Shown one piece after another: positions 7,900 to 16,950 of a DNA stretch of 64,000 bases. The translations under genes were made by a program, and so were the position numbers. Origin of the DNA: Streptomyces sp. CB01635 (GTDB lineage Bacteria > Actinomycetota > Actinomycetes > Streptomycetales > Streptomycetaceae); contig NZ_NNBL01000001.1 in assembly GCF_002803065.1 (NCBI RefSeq), positions 466,724 to 530,723 on the forward strand, read 5' to 3'. Below the pieces are notes generated by a model. It was not told the DNA's origin, did not search any database, and saw only the letters and a list, made by a program, of their open reading frames with translations. The number at the start of each line of letters is the position of its first letter. Position 1 is the stretch's first letter.

Positions 7900-9647
7900 C
7901 CGGTCTTACCGGCCCGACCGGCCTGCAGGCCGAGCGCCGCGTCTCGCGCGGATACGAGCAGCTGGTCGATCCTCATGACGAGTGCCCGATGAGCCAAGTC
8001 CCTTACGAACAACGGCTGTTTGTGTGAGAACCCCGGTTCGTTCGCTGCTTCGGTGACACTGGCGAGGTGCCCGCGGACCTCGTGGAGGCGGGACCGGTCC
8101 TCTTCGCCGAGGGTGCCGGCAGCGGCGTCGAGCAGCGCCGAGAGATCGATCTGTCCTCGGTAGGCCTGCTCTCTGATGAAGCCGAGCGTCTTGGCGATGA
8201 CCGACCCCGCCTCCTGCTGCCTGAGCTCTTCGAGCCCGGTCCCGAAGGCGTTGCCGAGGTCCAGGAGGAGCGCCGGGAGCGTGCCCGGGAGTGGCTCCGG
8301 GGGAGTCTCGGGGGCTGGCTCCCGTACGGGTGCGGGGGCGGGGACACGTACGGGACCTGGCTCCGCCCCGGGCTTCGCTTCGGGCGGTGTCACCTGCTTC
8401 GGCACCTTCGCCGCCGCGGCCACCACCACCTCCACCACCTTCGGTTCGGCCTCCCGTGGCCCCGGCACGAACTTCACCTCACCCGGCTCGTACGCTTCGG
8501 CCGGCCCCAGACAAGCTCCGGCCGCCTCCGCCGCGAGCCGGAAGAACCACCACCGGTCCCGCGCGTCGTACCGGACGCGGGCCGTGAACATCAGCGCGCA
8601 CGCCTGCATCGACAGGAGCCACTGACCGGTCCACTGGCCCGAGATGGTGCGCTGGTGCAGCCAGCCGCCCGGTGCCTTCCGCACCTCGTCGACCGTCCGG
8701 GCCAGGCCCTGCGGGATCAGCAGACCCGGGGTGTCCCGGCCGATGAGCAGGTCGAGGAGCTCGGCGCGGGCGTCGTCGGAAAGGTGCGGCAGGAAGTCGG
8801 CCACCAGGCAGAGCAGCAGATGCACGGGGTCACGGGCGAGCAGCGCCCGCTCGTCGAAGCGCGACAGGTCGATCAGGACGTAGCGGTCCATGTCCGCGTC
8901 GGGCTCCCTGGGCACCATGATGTTGCCGGGGTGCAGATCGCCGTGCGCCCGGCCGCGCATCGGGTAGTCGATGGTGCGCGCCGCGAGCGGACAATTTCCC
9001 GTCAGGTGTACGGGGTTGGGGACCGGCGCTGCGTTCGGGCGGCCCAGTCTGATCCACGCGGTATCGAGGTTGAGGCCCAGTTTGTCGCGGACCCACACGG
9101 CCAGGGGTTCCGCCGGTTCGAGGCGTCGGTCGAGGAGTTCGGAGACGAACGAGGCCGCGGACATCTGCCCGTCCGAGTCCTCGTCCGGATTCCAGTCGGC
9201 CAGCAGGGACCGCGTGATCTGCGCGGCGACGCCGGGCATGCGCCGCTGCCGCAGGATCGTGCTGAGCGTCACCATGGTCTCGTCGTTGCCCGCGAAGCCC
9301 TGGAACATCAGCCAGGCGTCGTCCACCGGCATCGGATCGTAGAGCTGCTCCACGAGATGGTCGCGGGGGAACGAGGTGTCGCCGTTCGGCAGGGACCGCC
9401 TCGCGGCGACGAGCCGCCCCGGTTCCATCGAGGAGTCGCCGTCCGGGGAACAGAGCTTGATGATCATCCGGCGTTTGGTGCGCCCCGGATCGCTGTCCCG
9501 GACGAACACGGAGGCCAGGGACGCACCGCTGCCACCGGTGTCGAGCCAGGCCGGGGCGGTCAGCGGGCGGTGGTTCTGCTGCTGCCACTGGCCGAGCAGC
9601 GCGGCAGCGCGGGTACCGAACGGCGCGAACTGGGAGGAGCGGTCCAT
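7848..9647 (-). CDS. Protein with aminoglycoside-phosphotransferase-like kinase fold
   Basis: A 599-residue protein of unknown role. The first 370 residues look like a small-molecule/protein kinase fold: a candidate ATP lysine in MIIKLCSP (K64), the catalytic-loop motif HGDLHPGN (235-242) and LIDLSRFDE, which replaces the usual metal-binding DFD with DLS. A Pro/Ala/Glu-rich linker (about 400-460) leads to a helical C-terminal domain of about 130 residues. It somewhat resembles kinase-like proteins described as associated domains of bacterial NTPase conflict systems, but I see no NTPase, protease or vWA gene beside it. The frame is open for 138 codons upstream. The ATG at 9647 is chosen because earlier codons overlap the divergent gene. 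Confidence 0.6.
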   Translation of the reverse strand: MDRSSQFAPFGTRAAALLGQWQQQNHRPLTAPAWLDTGGSGASLASVFVRDSDPGRTKRRMIIKLCSPDGDSSMEPGRLVAARRSLPNGDTSFPRDHLVEQLYDPMPVDDAWLMFQGFAGNDETMVTLSTILRQRRMPGVAAQITRSLLADWNPDEDSDGQMSAASFVSELLDRRLEPAEPLAVWVRDKLGLNLDTAWIRLGRPNAAPVPNPVHLTGNCPLAARTIDYPMRGRAHGDLHPGNIMVPREPDADMDRYVLIDLSRFDERALLARDPVHLLLCLVADFLPHLSDDARAELLDLLIGRDTPGLLIPQGLARTVDEVRKAPGGWLHQRTISGQWTGQWLLSMQACALMFTARVRYDARDRWWFFRLAAEAAGACLGPAEAYEPGEVKFVPGPREAEPKVVEVVVAAAAKVPKQVTPPEAKPGAEPGPVRVPAPAPVREPAPETPPEPLPGTLPALLLDLGNAFGTGLEELRQQEAGSVIAKTLGFIREQAYRGQIDLSALLDAAAGTLGEEDRSRLHEVRGHLASVTEAANEPGFSHKQPLFVRDLAHRALVMRIDQLLVSARDAALGLQAGRAGKTGQATDPIRTEGARAPSG

Positions 9648-9732
9648 CAGTTCAGTATCACCGCAAGGACCGCGCGCGTGTTCGCCCTCGCGTGATATCT
9701 CCTGCGAGGAGGAAGAGAAGGGGGAGGCGACG

Positions 9733-11196
9733 ATGGCACGTCTCAGGGGGAGCAGGCGTCCGAGGTGGCGCCCGGCGCCGGGCGCCACGGTCGACGCGGC
9801 CCGGCTGCGCGAGGAGATCACCGGACACGAGGGCGGCACCGGCGGCCCGCTCAGATTCGAGGGGCTGCGGGTGCGCGGGCGGCTCGACCTGTCCCGCTGC
9901 CGCGTCGACACCGTCCTCGAACTGGTCGACTGCGTCTTCGACGAGCCACTCCGACTCGCCGAACTCGCCGTCGGCGCACTGAACTTGTCGGGTTCCGAAG
10001 CGCCCGCCCTGCACGCGAACCGGATCACCGTCGACGGCGACCTGCGCCTGTCCGGAGCCACGCTCGGCAGTGGAACGCCCGTCCCTCAGCCGCTGACCGC
10101 CCCGCCCGCGGCCGGTGACGGCCCGCGGGTCCCGCGCCGCCTGCCGGAGGACTCCACGTCGGCCGTACTGGAACTGGCCGACGCGCGCATAGACGGCAAC
10201 CTCGTCGTCGAAGAGCTCACGGTCGCCGACTCCGGCCCCTGGTCCCTGCTCGCCCCCCGCCTGAACGTGGCGGGCTCGGTCCACGCGCGCGGCCTCACCG
10301 CCTCCGGCGCCCTCTATCTGAGGGACGCCCAGATCGCGTACGCCCTGAACCTCAACGGTGCGGACGTCGGCGGCCTCGACGGCACCGGACTCGCCTGCGG
10401 GCGCGGCCTGTACGCCGACTGGGGCTTCCGCAGCGCCGGGCAGGTGCTGCTGCGCGCCGCCGTGATCGAGGGCGTGGTCACGTTCCACGACAGCGTCATC
10501 GGCGCACCCGCGGGCGCACTGCTCCTGAGCCGGCTCCGGGTCCCACGACTCCGCCTCGATCTGCGCGAACCACCGACCGACGCCGTGGTCCTCCAGGACG
10601 CGGCCGTCGACGTGCTCGTGGACTCGGCCGCCACGTGGGCCGCCCCGGGCCGGCTCAACCTGGAGGGCTTCACGTACAAGCGCCTGGAATCCGCCGGACC
10701 CGTCGACGTCCGCGCCCGCATCGGCTGGCTGACCCGCGACCCGAACGCGGGCGCGGGCTCCTTCGAGCAGCTGGCGACGTCGTACGAGAGCGCGGGAGAC
10801 GAGCGGTCCGCGCGCACCGTGCGGCACGCGAGGGAGCGCCACGTGCGCCGCCTCGACCGGCTGTCGGGGCGCGCCTGGGGCCTGGTCCAGGACCTCCTGT
10901 TCGGCTACGGCTACGCCCCGCGCCGGGCGCTCGTCTGGCTGCTCTCCCTGGCTGCCGCGGGTTCCCTGTGGTTCGCCTTCCACGAGCCGCGCGCGGTGGG
11001 CGGCTCCGGACAGCGGGCCTGGGACCCGGTCCTCTACAGCGTCGACCTGCTCATCCCCGTGGCGAGCCTCGGCTACCGCGGCTCCTGGGATCCGCAGGGC
11101 GCGGGCAAGGCCGTCGCCGTCTTCCTCGTGGTCTCCGGCTGGACCCTGGCGACGGCGGTCCTCGCAGGCGCCAGGCGCGTCATCGGAAGAGGGTGA
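9733..11196 (+). CDS. Membrane-anchored repeat protein of unknown function
   Basis: The 487-residue product has short, irregular beta-strand repeats (for example LRVRGRLDLSRCRV, DLRLSGATLG, GALYLRDAQIAYALNLNGADV) over about 330 residues, suggesting a right-handed beta-helix like pentapeptide or bactofilin folds. A charged segment follows, and two transmembrane helices close the protein (RRALVWLLSLAAAGSLWFAF and AVAVFLVVSGWTLATAVLAG). Streptomyces homologues are sometimes labelled membrane-associated oxidoreductases, but no cofactor motif is visible. It diverges from the kinase-like gene with an 85-base gap. The ATG follows GGGGAGGCG. Confidence 0.55.
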   Translation: MARLRGSRRPRWRPAPGATVDAARLREEITGHEGGTGGPLRFEGLRVRGRLDLSRCRVDTVLELVDCVFDEPLRLAELAVGALNLSGSEAPALHANRITVDGDLRLSGATLGSGTPVPQPLTAPPAAGDGPRVPRRLPEDSTSAVLELADARIDGNLVVEELTVADSGPWSLLAPRLNVAGSVHARGLTASGALYLRDAQIAYALNLNGADVGGLDGTGLACGRGLYADWGFRSAGQVLLRAAVIEGVVTFHDSVIGAPAGALLLSRLRVPRLRLDLREPPTDAVVLQDAAVDVLVDSAATWAAPGRLNLEGFTYKRLESAGPVDVRARIGWLTRDPNAGAGSFEQLATSYESAGDERSARTVRHARERHVRRLDRLSGRAWGLVQDLLFGYGYAPRRALVWLLSLAAAGSLWFAFHEPRAVGGSGQRAWDPVLYSVDLLIPVASLGYRGSWDPQGAGKAVAVFLVVSGWTLATAVLAGARRVIGRG

Positions 11197-11209
11197 ATGC
11201 TCCTGCGGC

Positions 11210-11650
11210 TCAACCTCCGTACTGGAGCAGCTTCTTGACCGCCCGTCCGAACATCAGGCGGCCCGCCCTCGCGAGCAGCGGGTCGCACCATCGCGGCAGC
11301 GGGCGGACGCGGATCTCCTCGCGCCATGCGACGAGGGACCCGGCGCCGTACGGCGCCACCTCGATCTCGGCCCAGCCGGTGACGAACGTGCCGCGCTTCT
11401 CCAGGCGGCACCGCCCGGCCGAGTCGCCGTACGGGGGCGCCCAGTCAACGACCTCCATGGGGTCGTCGAAGGTGTGGCGCCCGACGCCGGTCCGCGGCAC
11501 GAAGACGGTGCCCTCGCCGGTCGGAGGCGGGGTCGCGAGCCTGACACGGGTGAGGGGGACGACGTCCCCGTGCCGCTCCCAGTCCGTCATGCGGCGCCAC
11601 GCCTCGGCGGCGGAAAGCGGCGATTCACGGGTGATTCGGAAGAAGGCCAC
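11210..11650 (-). CDS. SRPBCC-family (polyketide cyclase/START-like) protein
   Basis: A 146-residue protein with the small START-like fold pattern: an N-terminal strand MAFFRITRESPLSAAEAW, a helix RRMTDWERHGDVVP, alternating strands, and a long C-terminal helix (PLPRWCDPLLARAGRLMFGRAVKKLL). Such proteins bind hydrophobic ligands in a cavity, and many act as cyclases or lipid carriers. It is convergent with the membrane repeat protein (13-base gap). No catalytic residue identifies a reaction. Confidence 0.7.
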   Translation of the reverse strand: MAFFRITRESPLSAAEAWRRMTDWERHGDVVPLTRVRLATPPPTGEGTVFVPRTGVGRHTFDDPMEVVDWAPPYGDSAGRCRLEKRGTFVTGWAEIEVAPYGAGSLVAWREEIRVRPLPRWCDPLLARAGRLMFGRAVKKLLQYGG

Positions 11651-11788
11651 GCCCGGATCCTAGATCCGCGGGCGCCCTTCGCGGCGCTGCCCGGCGCGCG
11701 GCGGATCGCCGTGCTTCCTCACTCCTGAGACCCTACGATCTGTTGTGCCGATTTGATCATGAAACCCCCACGCCGGCTGGAGCGCCCC

Positions 11789-13003
11789 ATGGCACACGAC
11801 CCCCACGTCATCGACCCCGCGGGACGCGGACTCCACGCGGAGGCCGACCTGCTGCGCACACGCGGCACCGCCGCCCTTGTCGAACTCCCGGGCGGCATAC
11901 GCGCCTGGGCCCCGACCCGGTACACGATCCTCAAGCAACTCCTCGCCGACGACCGCGTCTCCAAGGACCCCAACCAGCACTGGCCCGCCTGGATCAACGG
12001 CGAGTTCCGCGAGACATGGGTCAACTCCTGGGTGGGCGTGACCAACATGTTCACCGCCTACGGCAGCAACCACCGGCGCCTGCGCAAGCTGATCTCGCCC
12101 GCGTTCACCAAGCGCCGCACCGACGGCCTGCGCCCCCGCATCGAGGAGCTCACCGCCGGCCTCCTCGACCGGATGGCCGGGGCGCCCGACGGCCGCGTCG
12201 ACCTGCGCGCCGCGTACGCGCACCCGCTGCCCATGCAGGTCATCTGCGAACTGTTCGGGCTGCCCGAGGACCGGCAGGCCGACGCCGCGCGCCTCATCGC
12301 GGGCATCATGGACACCACCGTCACCCCCGAACAGGCCATGGCCATCTGGCAGGAGGTGCAGGAACTCCTCGGGGGCCTGGTCGCCCTCAAGCGCGAGACG
12401 CCCGCCGACGATCTCACCAGCGTCCTGATCACCACCCGCGACGACGAGGACGGCTCGGGCCTCACCGAGCAGGAGCTCATCGACACACTGCTGCTCGTCA
12501 TCGGCGCCGGTCACGAGACGACCGTCAACCTCATCGGCAACGCCGTGCAGGCTCTGCTCAGCCACCCCGACCAGCTGGCCCGCGTCCTCGCGGGCGAGAT
12601 CCCCTGGAACGACGTGATCGAGGAGACCCTGCGCTGGGCCCCCTCGATCGCCAACCTGCCACTGCGGTACGCCGTCGAGGACATCGAGCTGCCCGACGGC
12701 GTCAAGATCCCGCAGGGCGACGCGATCCTCGCGACGTACGCCTCGGCCGGGCGCGACCCGCTGCGCCACGGCGAGGACGCGGGATCCTTCGACGTCGCAC
12801 GCGTGGACAAGGAACACCTCGCCTTCGGGTACGGCGTCCACTACTGCGTCGGCGCGCCGCTGGCCCGCCTCGAGGCGGCGATCGCACTGCCCGCGCTGTT
12901 CGAGCGCTTCCCCGCCCTCGCGCTCGACGCGAGCGAGGGCGCTGCCCCGCACGTGGAGTCCTTCATCGGTTACGGCTACGGCGAGTTGAGGGTCACCCTG
13001 TAG
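11789..13003 (+). CDS. Cytochrome P450, CYP107-like
   Basis: The 404-residue product has all P450 signatures: I-helix GAGHETT, the K-helix ExxR in EETLRWAPS, and the heme loop FGYGVHYCVGAPLAR with ligand C353. Length and motifs fit soluble bacterial class I P450s, which take electrons from a separate ferredoxin and reductase. Neither is encoded next to it, so partners must come from elsewhere. The ATG at 11789 has a weak CTGGAG before it. An in-frame ATG at 11759 would add ten residues. The substrate is unknown, and no biosynthetic neighbours suggest one. Confidence 0.88.
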   Translation: MAHDPHVIDPAGRGLHAEADLLRTRGTAALVELPGGIRAWAPTRYTILKQLLADDRVSKDPNQHWPAWINGEFRETWVNSWVGVTNMFTAYGSNHRRLRKLISPAFTKRRTDGLRPRIEELTAGLLDRMAGAPDGRVDLRAAYAHPLPMQVICELFGLPEDRQADAARLIAGIMDTTVTPEQAMAIWQEVQELLGGLVALKRETPADDLTSVLITTRDDEDGSGLTEQELIDTLLLVIGAGHETTVNLIGNAVQALLSHPDQLARVLAGEIPWNDVIEETLRWAPSIANLPLRYAVEDIELPDGVKIPQGDAILATYASAGRDPLRHGEDAGSFDVARVDKEHLAFGYGVHYCVGAPLARLEAAIALPALFERFPALALDASEGAAPHVESFIGYGYGELRVTL

Positions 13004-13030
13004 GGACCCGGGCAGCACGGGGGAGGCGGG

Positions 13031-13832
13031 TCAGGGCCGGTAGATCTTGCCCGGCTCGGCCTTCCCCGGCGCGAAGAGCTGCGGCACGGTCACGAACACG
13101 TAGCCCTTCGCCTTGAGTTCGTCGATCACGCCGGGGACCGCGGGCACGGTGCCCTTGTAGATGTCGTGCAGCAGAATGATCCCGTCGCGTTTCGTCTGGT
13201 CGACGACGCGTTTCCTGATCACGGCCGAGTCGTTCGTCGTGTAGTCCTTGGCCGTCACGCTCCACAGGATCTGGGCGAGCCCTTCCTTCCTGGCGAGCTC
13301 GCTGACGTGGTTGTTCGTGCGGCCCTGCGGCGGCCGCATCAACGTCGGCCGCTTCCCCGTCAGCTGTTCTATCGCGTCGTCGGGCCGCTCGAACTCCTCC
13401 CGTATCTGCGCGTCGCCGATGTCGGTGATGGATCTTGTGGTCCCAGGTGTGGCTCGCGACCTCGTGACCCTCGCGCTCCATGCGTCTGACCAGCTCCGGG
13501 TACTTCGCGATGTGGTTCTTGCCGAGCAGGAAGAACGTCGCGGGGACATGTTTCTCCTTCAGGATGTCGAGCAGCCGCGCGCTGTGCTCGCTCGGGCCCG
13601 CGTCGAATGTGAGCGCCACGCACTTCGCCCTGCGGCAGTCGACGGTCCCCAGTGAGGCCGGCGCGTTCTTGGCGTCCGTGTGGCTCCTGTCGGCCCTGGC
13701 CCCGCTCGGGGCGGTCGTGTCGTACGACGTGCAGCCGCTCAGGCCGAAGGCCAGGGCACCGGCGGTGAAGAGCGCGGCGGCGGCGTGGAACGCGGCCCTG
13801 GGTTTCCTCATCTTCTGATTCGCGGTAGGCAT
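13031..13832 (-). pseudogene. Polysaccharide deacetylase lipoprotein, frameshifted
   Basis: The N-terminal part has a lipoprotein signal (ALAFGLSGC) and NodB motif 1 as TFDAGPSEHS, then the zinc site SHTWDH. Directly after DHK the reading frame is lost: the next frame supplies SITDIGDAQIREEFERPDDA and the RPPQG motif through to YVFVTVPQLFAPG. Removing one base near 13433 rejoins the two parts into a normal-length (about 265-residue) deacetylase. Members remove acetyl groups from peptidoglycan, chitin or xylan. Either the gene is broken or the assembly has a one-base error. The ATG at 13832 fits a leaderless start, with TATAGT six bases upstream. An ATG at 13811 is also possible. Confidence 0.8.
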
Positions 13833-13838
13833 GCGAGG

Positions 13839-13872
13839 ACTATACATAGTGTGTATACGCGGAATGTATAGT
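13839..13872. promoter_or_regulatory. Inverted repeat overlapping the deacetylase promoter
   Basis: ACTATACAT (13839-13847) and ATGTATAGT (13864-13872) are perfect 9-base arms around a 16-base spacer that holds the palindrome GTATAC (13853-13858). A further TGTATAG lies at 13878-13884. On the minus strand the left arm contains TATAGT placed as a -10 for a leaderless ATG at 13832, so a bound protein would cover the promoter. Confidence 0.5.
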
Positions 13873-14039
13873 CATGGTGTATAGCTCTCTGGTCTGCGGA
13901 GATGCCGGCGGCGGCGCGCTGATGCGCCTCGTGGCCTCGGAAGGCAGGGCCGACCGTGGCGTGCGCGCACGATTGACAGCGCGTGCGCCGTTGCGGATGG
14001 TGTCCCTCTGGCGCGACGCCTGACGGTTGGGGGACCGAG

Positions 14040-15875
14040 ATGGGTGTGGGGGATGGGCACGCGGGGGCGGGATCAGAGGAGCGGGAGCCGCGGGATGCGG
14101 TGCCGGCGGACTCGATTCCCCGGGATGCGGTGACGCGGGAGCCGGCGGCGGTTCAGGAGGCGGGCCCGATCGGCTCGGCGCCCGGCGCCACTGACCCTGA
14201 CGCGGGTCCGGGTTCCGCGCCGAGTCTCGGACCTCCAGGCTCCGGGGCGCCCGTCACGACGGGATCGGCGTCAGGGCCGGCCGCACCCCGACTGCCAAGC
14301 CACACACCGCCGCAGGCATACCCCGCCGCACCGCCCCCGCCGGCCTGTCCGCCCACCTTCGGACCGCCCCCGCCACCGCCGGTGGCCCACGCACCCAAGG
14401 CCCCCGTCGATCCTGTGCGGGCCGTGGCCGCCGGCCTGCTCAACCTCAGTGGACTCGGGGCCGGTTACCTCCTGCTGAGGCGCTGGGTCCTGGCCGCGGT
14501 CTGCCTCGCCGCCACCGCCGCGCTGCTCGTACTCGCGCTGCCCGCCGAACCCGAAGGCGTACCGGCCGGGCTGCTCGTCGGGTACGGGCTCCTGCTGCTC
14601 GTCGCCGCCCTGGACGCGGCACGGCGAGCCGCAACCACCCCACTGCGCAGCCCGGTTGTGGCGACAGCTCTCGGGATCGTGCTGCTCGCCGCGCCCGCCG
14701 GAGGCGTCGTCGCGTACGACGCCGCGCGCGACGACGCCGTGGAGGAGATGCTGCTCGGCCGCCTCGACGACGCCGACGCGCTCGTCGCTAAGGCCGCCGC
14801 CCGGACTTCGTTCGCCGAGGGCCGCGGCGACTACACGACCGCGCTCGCCCGCTACCGCGAACTCGCCCACGACCACGCAGGATCCAAGGCCGCCGGGCTC
14901 GTGCCCGACCGGCTCGACGCCTACTACAGGGCCGTAGCCAAGCCGTACACGGACAAGAAGGACTGCGAAGCGATCGAGCCGCTCACCTATCTGAGGGCCG
15001 TGCCCGGCAAGGGCATGGACCGCGACGTGCTCGGCTCCCTCGCCACCTGGCCGGACAAGCCGCTCGCCGCCTCCCTCTACGCCTGCGGCACCACCAAGCT
15101 CGGCACCGAGTCCGCCGGATCCGAAGGCGGTGAACTGGGCCGACTCCTGCGTACGTTCCCGAAGTCGGAGCAGGCGGGACAGGTCGCAGGCGCCCTGCGC
15201 GACGCCGTCGCCGCCCGCGACCGCAGCCTCGGCGGCGCCGAACCCTGCACGGCCACGGACGAACTGCGCAGCATCGGCGAGACCGCCGGCGCGCTCCCCG
15301 ACGATGCGGGAGCGGGCGTGGCGACCGACGTCGACAAGGGCGTCGAGAAGGGCGTGTATGCCTGCGGCGTCGACGAGTTCAAGGACAAGAAGTTCGGCGA
15401 CGCACGCAAGACGCTGGCCGACTTCGCGGACACGTACAAGAACAGCAGGAACAGGGCCAGGGCCGAGGACATCGCCATCGCCGCGGAGATCGCCGGGGTG
15501 CGTCCCGCCGCCGGTAACCGCCTTCCGCCCGCCGGGAGTCCGGGCGGCACGCGGATGACGCTCGTCGTCACCAACGACGGCCCCGGCCCCGTCGAGGTCC
15601 TCTACACGGGCCCCGTCACCGGCAGCGTCAAGCTGGCCGCCTGCGGCTCGTGCACGATGTATGCGAGCGAGTCGGCCGGCAGGAGCAAGGCCTGCAAGGC
15701 GAGCAGGACGTACCCGAAGGCCACGATCAGGCTGCCCGCCGGGAGGTACCACTTCCTCCACAAGCACAGCGCGGACACGACGGCGGCCATCTCCGACCGT
15801 GCCGCCGGAAGCGAGATCAGGCCGGGATACTCGTACACGCAGTGCAGTTACGTCGTGCGCGGCGGCGGCCTGTGA
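14040..15875 (+). CDS. Multi-domain membrane protein with Pro-rich N-terminus
   Basis: The 611-residue product starts with about 120 residues rich in Pro, Gly and Ala (cytoplasmic). Hydrophobic segments follow, including AVAAGLLNLSGLGAGYLLLRR, WVLAAVCLAATAALLVLALP, GLLVGYGLLLLVAALDAAR and VVATALGIVLLAAPAGGVVAY. The long C-terminal half carries TPR-like helical pairs (residues 230-480) and a beta-rich end with paired cysteines (CGSC). Topology suggests the C-terminal half is outside. I do not recognise a function. The ATG at 14040 follows GGGGGACCGAG. Its end overlaps the convergent MpaB-like gene by 28 bases. Confidence 0.6.
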   Translation: MGVGDGHAGAGSEEREPRDAVPADSIPRDAVTREPAAVQEAGPIGSAPGATDPDAGPGSAPSLGPPGSGAPVTTGSASGPAAPRLPSHTPPQAYPAAPPPPACPPTFGPPPPPPVAHAPKAPVDPVRAVAAGLLNLSGLGAGYLLLRRWVLAAVCLAATAALLVLALPAEPEGVPAGLLVGYGLLLLVAALDAARRAATTPLRSPVVATALGIVLLAAPAGGVVAYDAARDDAVEEMLLGRLDDADALVAKAAARTSFAEGRGDYTTALARYRELAHDHAGSKAAGLVPDRLDAYYRAVAKPYTDKKDCEAIEPLTYLRAVPGKGMDRDVLGSLATWPDKPLAASLYACGTTKLGTESAGSEGGELGRLLRTFPKSEQAGQVAGALRDAVAARDRSLGGAEPCTATDELRSIGETAGALPDDAGAGVATDVDKGVEKGVYACGVDEFKDKKFGDARKTLADFADTYKNSRNRARAEDIAIAAEIAGVRPAAGNRLPPAGSPGGTRMTLVVTNDGPGPVEVLYTGPVTGSVKLAACGSCTMYASESAGRSKACKASRTYPKATIRLPAGRYHFLHKHSADTTAAISDRAAGSEIRPGYSYTQCSYVVRGGGL

Positions 15876-16813
15876 TCCCCTGAACCCTCGCCGGGCGGCG
15901 CCGCGTGCGGGACGGGGCAGCCGCGCAGGCCCGGCGTCGCGTGCGGGACGGGGCAGCCGCGCAGGCCCGGCGTCGGGAACGTGCCGAGCTCACCGACCCG
16001 GTAGCCGTTCGGATAGCCCCTGATCTCCCAGTTCTGGCGGGCCTGGTGCGGCGCGCGGCGGGGCGGCAGCAGACGTACCGCACGGCCGCGCAGGCGGACG
16101 GCGCCCCGGACGAGCGTGCGCGTGAGAGGGCTCGGTGGCTCGTAGTCGAACGCGCGCAGGAGCGGCTCGTCGAGCAGCGCGACCGTCGCCTTCTTCAACA
16201 CCGGTTCCAGGACGCCCGGATACCAGGAAGCCATGAGAGTGAGCGTCGCGTCCGAGACCCGTCGCCCGGCCTCGTCCCGGCCGAAGTGCTCGGCCTCGTA
16301 CGTATCGAGGCAGGTCTCGAACTCCTCGTAGGACTCCGGGATGCCCTGGATTCCCATGTGCCGGCCCAGCGCGCGGTAGTAGTGCGCCGAGGCGATCACC
16401 TCGTGGCGCGAGAGGCGGCGCCAGCCGTAGGCGTCGATCCAGCGTCTGGGCACGACGACGAACGTGCACAGGACGTACCGCATGTCGTCGTTGCTGATGT
16501 CGTAGCTGCGGTGCATCTGGTTGATGCGGCGGATCGCCGTGCGCCCCTGGACGCTGTCGAAGCCGTGCTCGACGACGGTGTCCAGCAGCAGCGAGGTGTC
16601 GTCGTACCGCTTCTGCGGACGCTCCGTCAGTTCTCCTGTTTCGGCGAGTAGTCGGCCGATGCTTGGCACGGCATAGGTGCGGTAGAGCGCCAGCTCCAGT
16701 GCCCGGGTGAGGTCCCACGGGAATTCGTAGGTGGCGGTCAGCCGGTAGATCGTCAGCCAGTCCCGGTCCGGGTCGAGCCGCCGGATCTGCCGGAGCCGTT
16801 CATAGCGCTGCAT
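15848..16813 (-). CDS. MpaB/DUF2236-family protein
   Basis: The 321-residue product matches DUF2236 proteins: WLTIYRLTATYEFPWDLTRALELALYRTYAVPSIG near the N-terminus, then a conserved HRSYDISNDDMRYVLCTFV and HEVIASAHYYRALG with the conserved histidines. The family is related to the latex-clearing and MpaB oxygenases and may bind heme, but the reaction here is unknown. The ATG at 16813 follows GGGGGAT. An ATG at 16825 has no site. The last 50 residues lie outside the domain and contain an exact in-frame 12-residue duplication (TPGLRGCPVPHA twice). The tail overlaps the convergent upstream gene. Confidence 0.7.
   Translation of the reverse strand: MQRYERLRQIRRLDPDRDWLTIYRLTATYEFPWDLTRALELALYRTYAVPSIGRLLAETGELTERPQKRYDDTSLLLDTVVEHGFDSVQGRTAIRRINQMHRSYDISNDDMRYVLCTFVVVPRRWIDAYGWRRLSRHEVIASAHYYRALGRHMGIQGIPESYEEFETCLDTYEAEHFGRDEAGRRVSDATLTLMASWYPGVLEPVLKKATVALLDEPLLRAFDYEPPSPLTRTLVRGAVRLRGRAVRLLPPRRAPHQARQNWEIRGYPNGYRVGELGTFPTPGLRGCPVPHATPGLRGCPVPHAAPPGEGSGDHRPPPRTT
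15903..15974. repeat. Exact 36-base tandem duplication
   Basis: Two identical, adjacent 36-base copies (15903-15938 and 15939-15974), both beginning GCGTGCGGGACGGGGCAGCC. They lie inside the 3' end of the MpaB-like gene and duplicate 12 residues in frame, which suggests recent slippage. Confidence 0.95.
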
Positions 16814-16950
16814 GCCATCCCCCATCTGTGGCCGGGAGATCAACCCTACGGCGCGGCCCCGCCACCGGCTCCGATTCGGCGCGGTATGAATTCCGGTGGT
16901 GAAGTGCGGGGCAGCGCAGGGCAGTTCGGCCGTCGTGGGCGGTTGCGAGG

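Noticed and set aside
13590..13620. TFDAGP in the deacetylase instead of TFDDGP, suggesting a dead enzyme
   Set aside because: The DA form is common in actinobacterial deacetylases, so the substitution alone is not evidence of inactivity. The frameshift is the real lesion.
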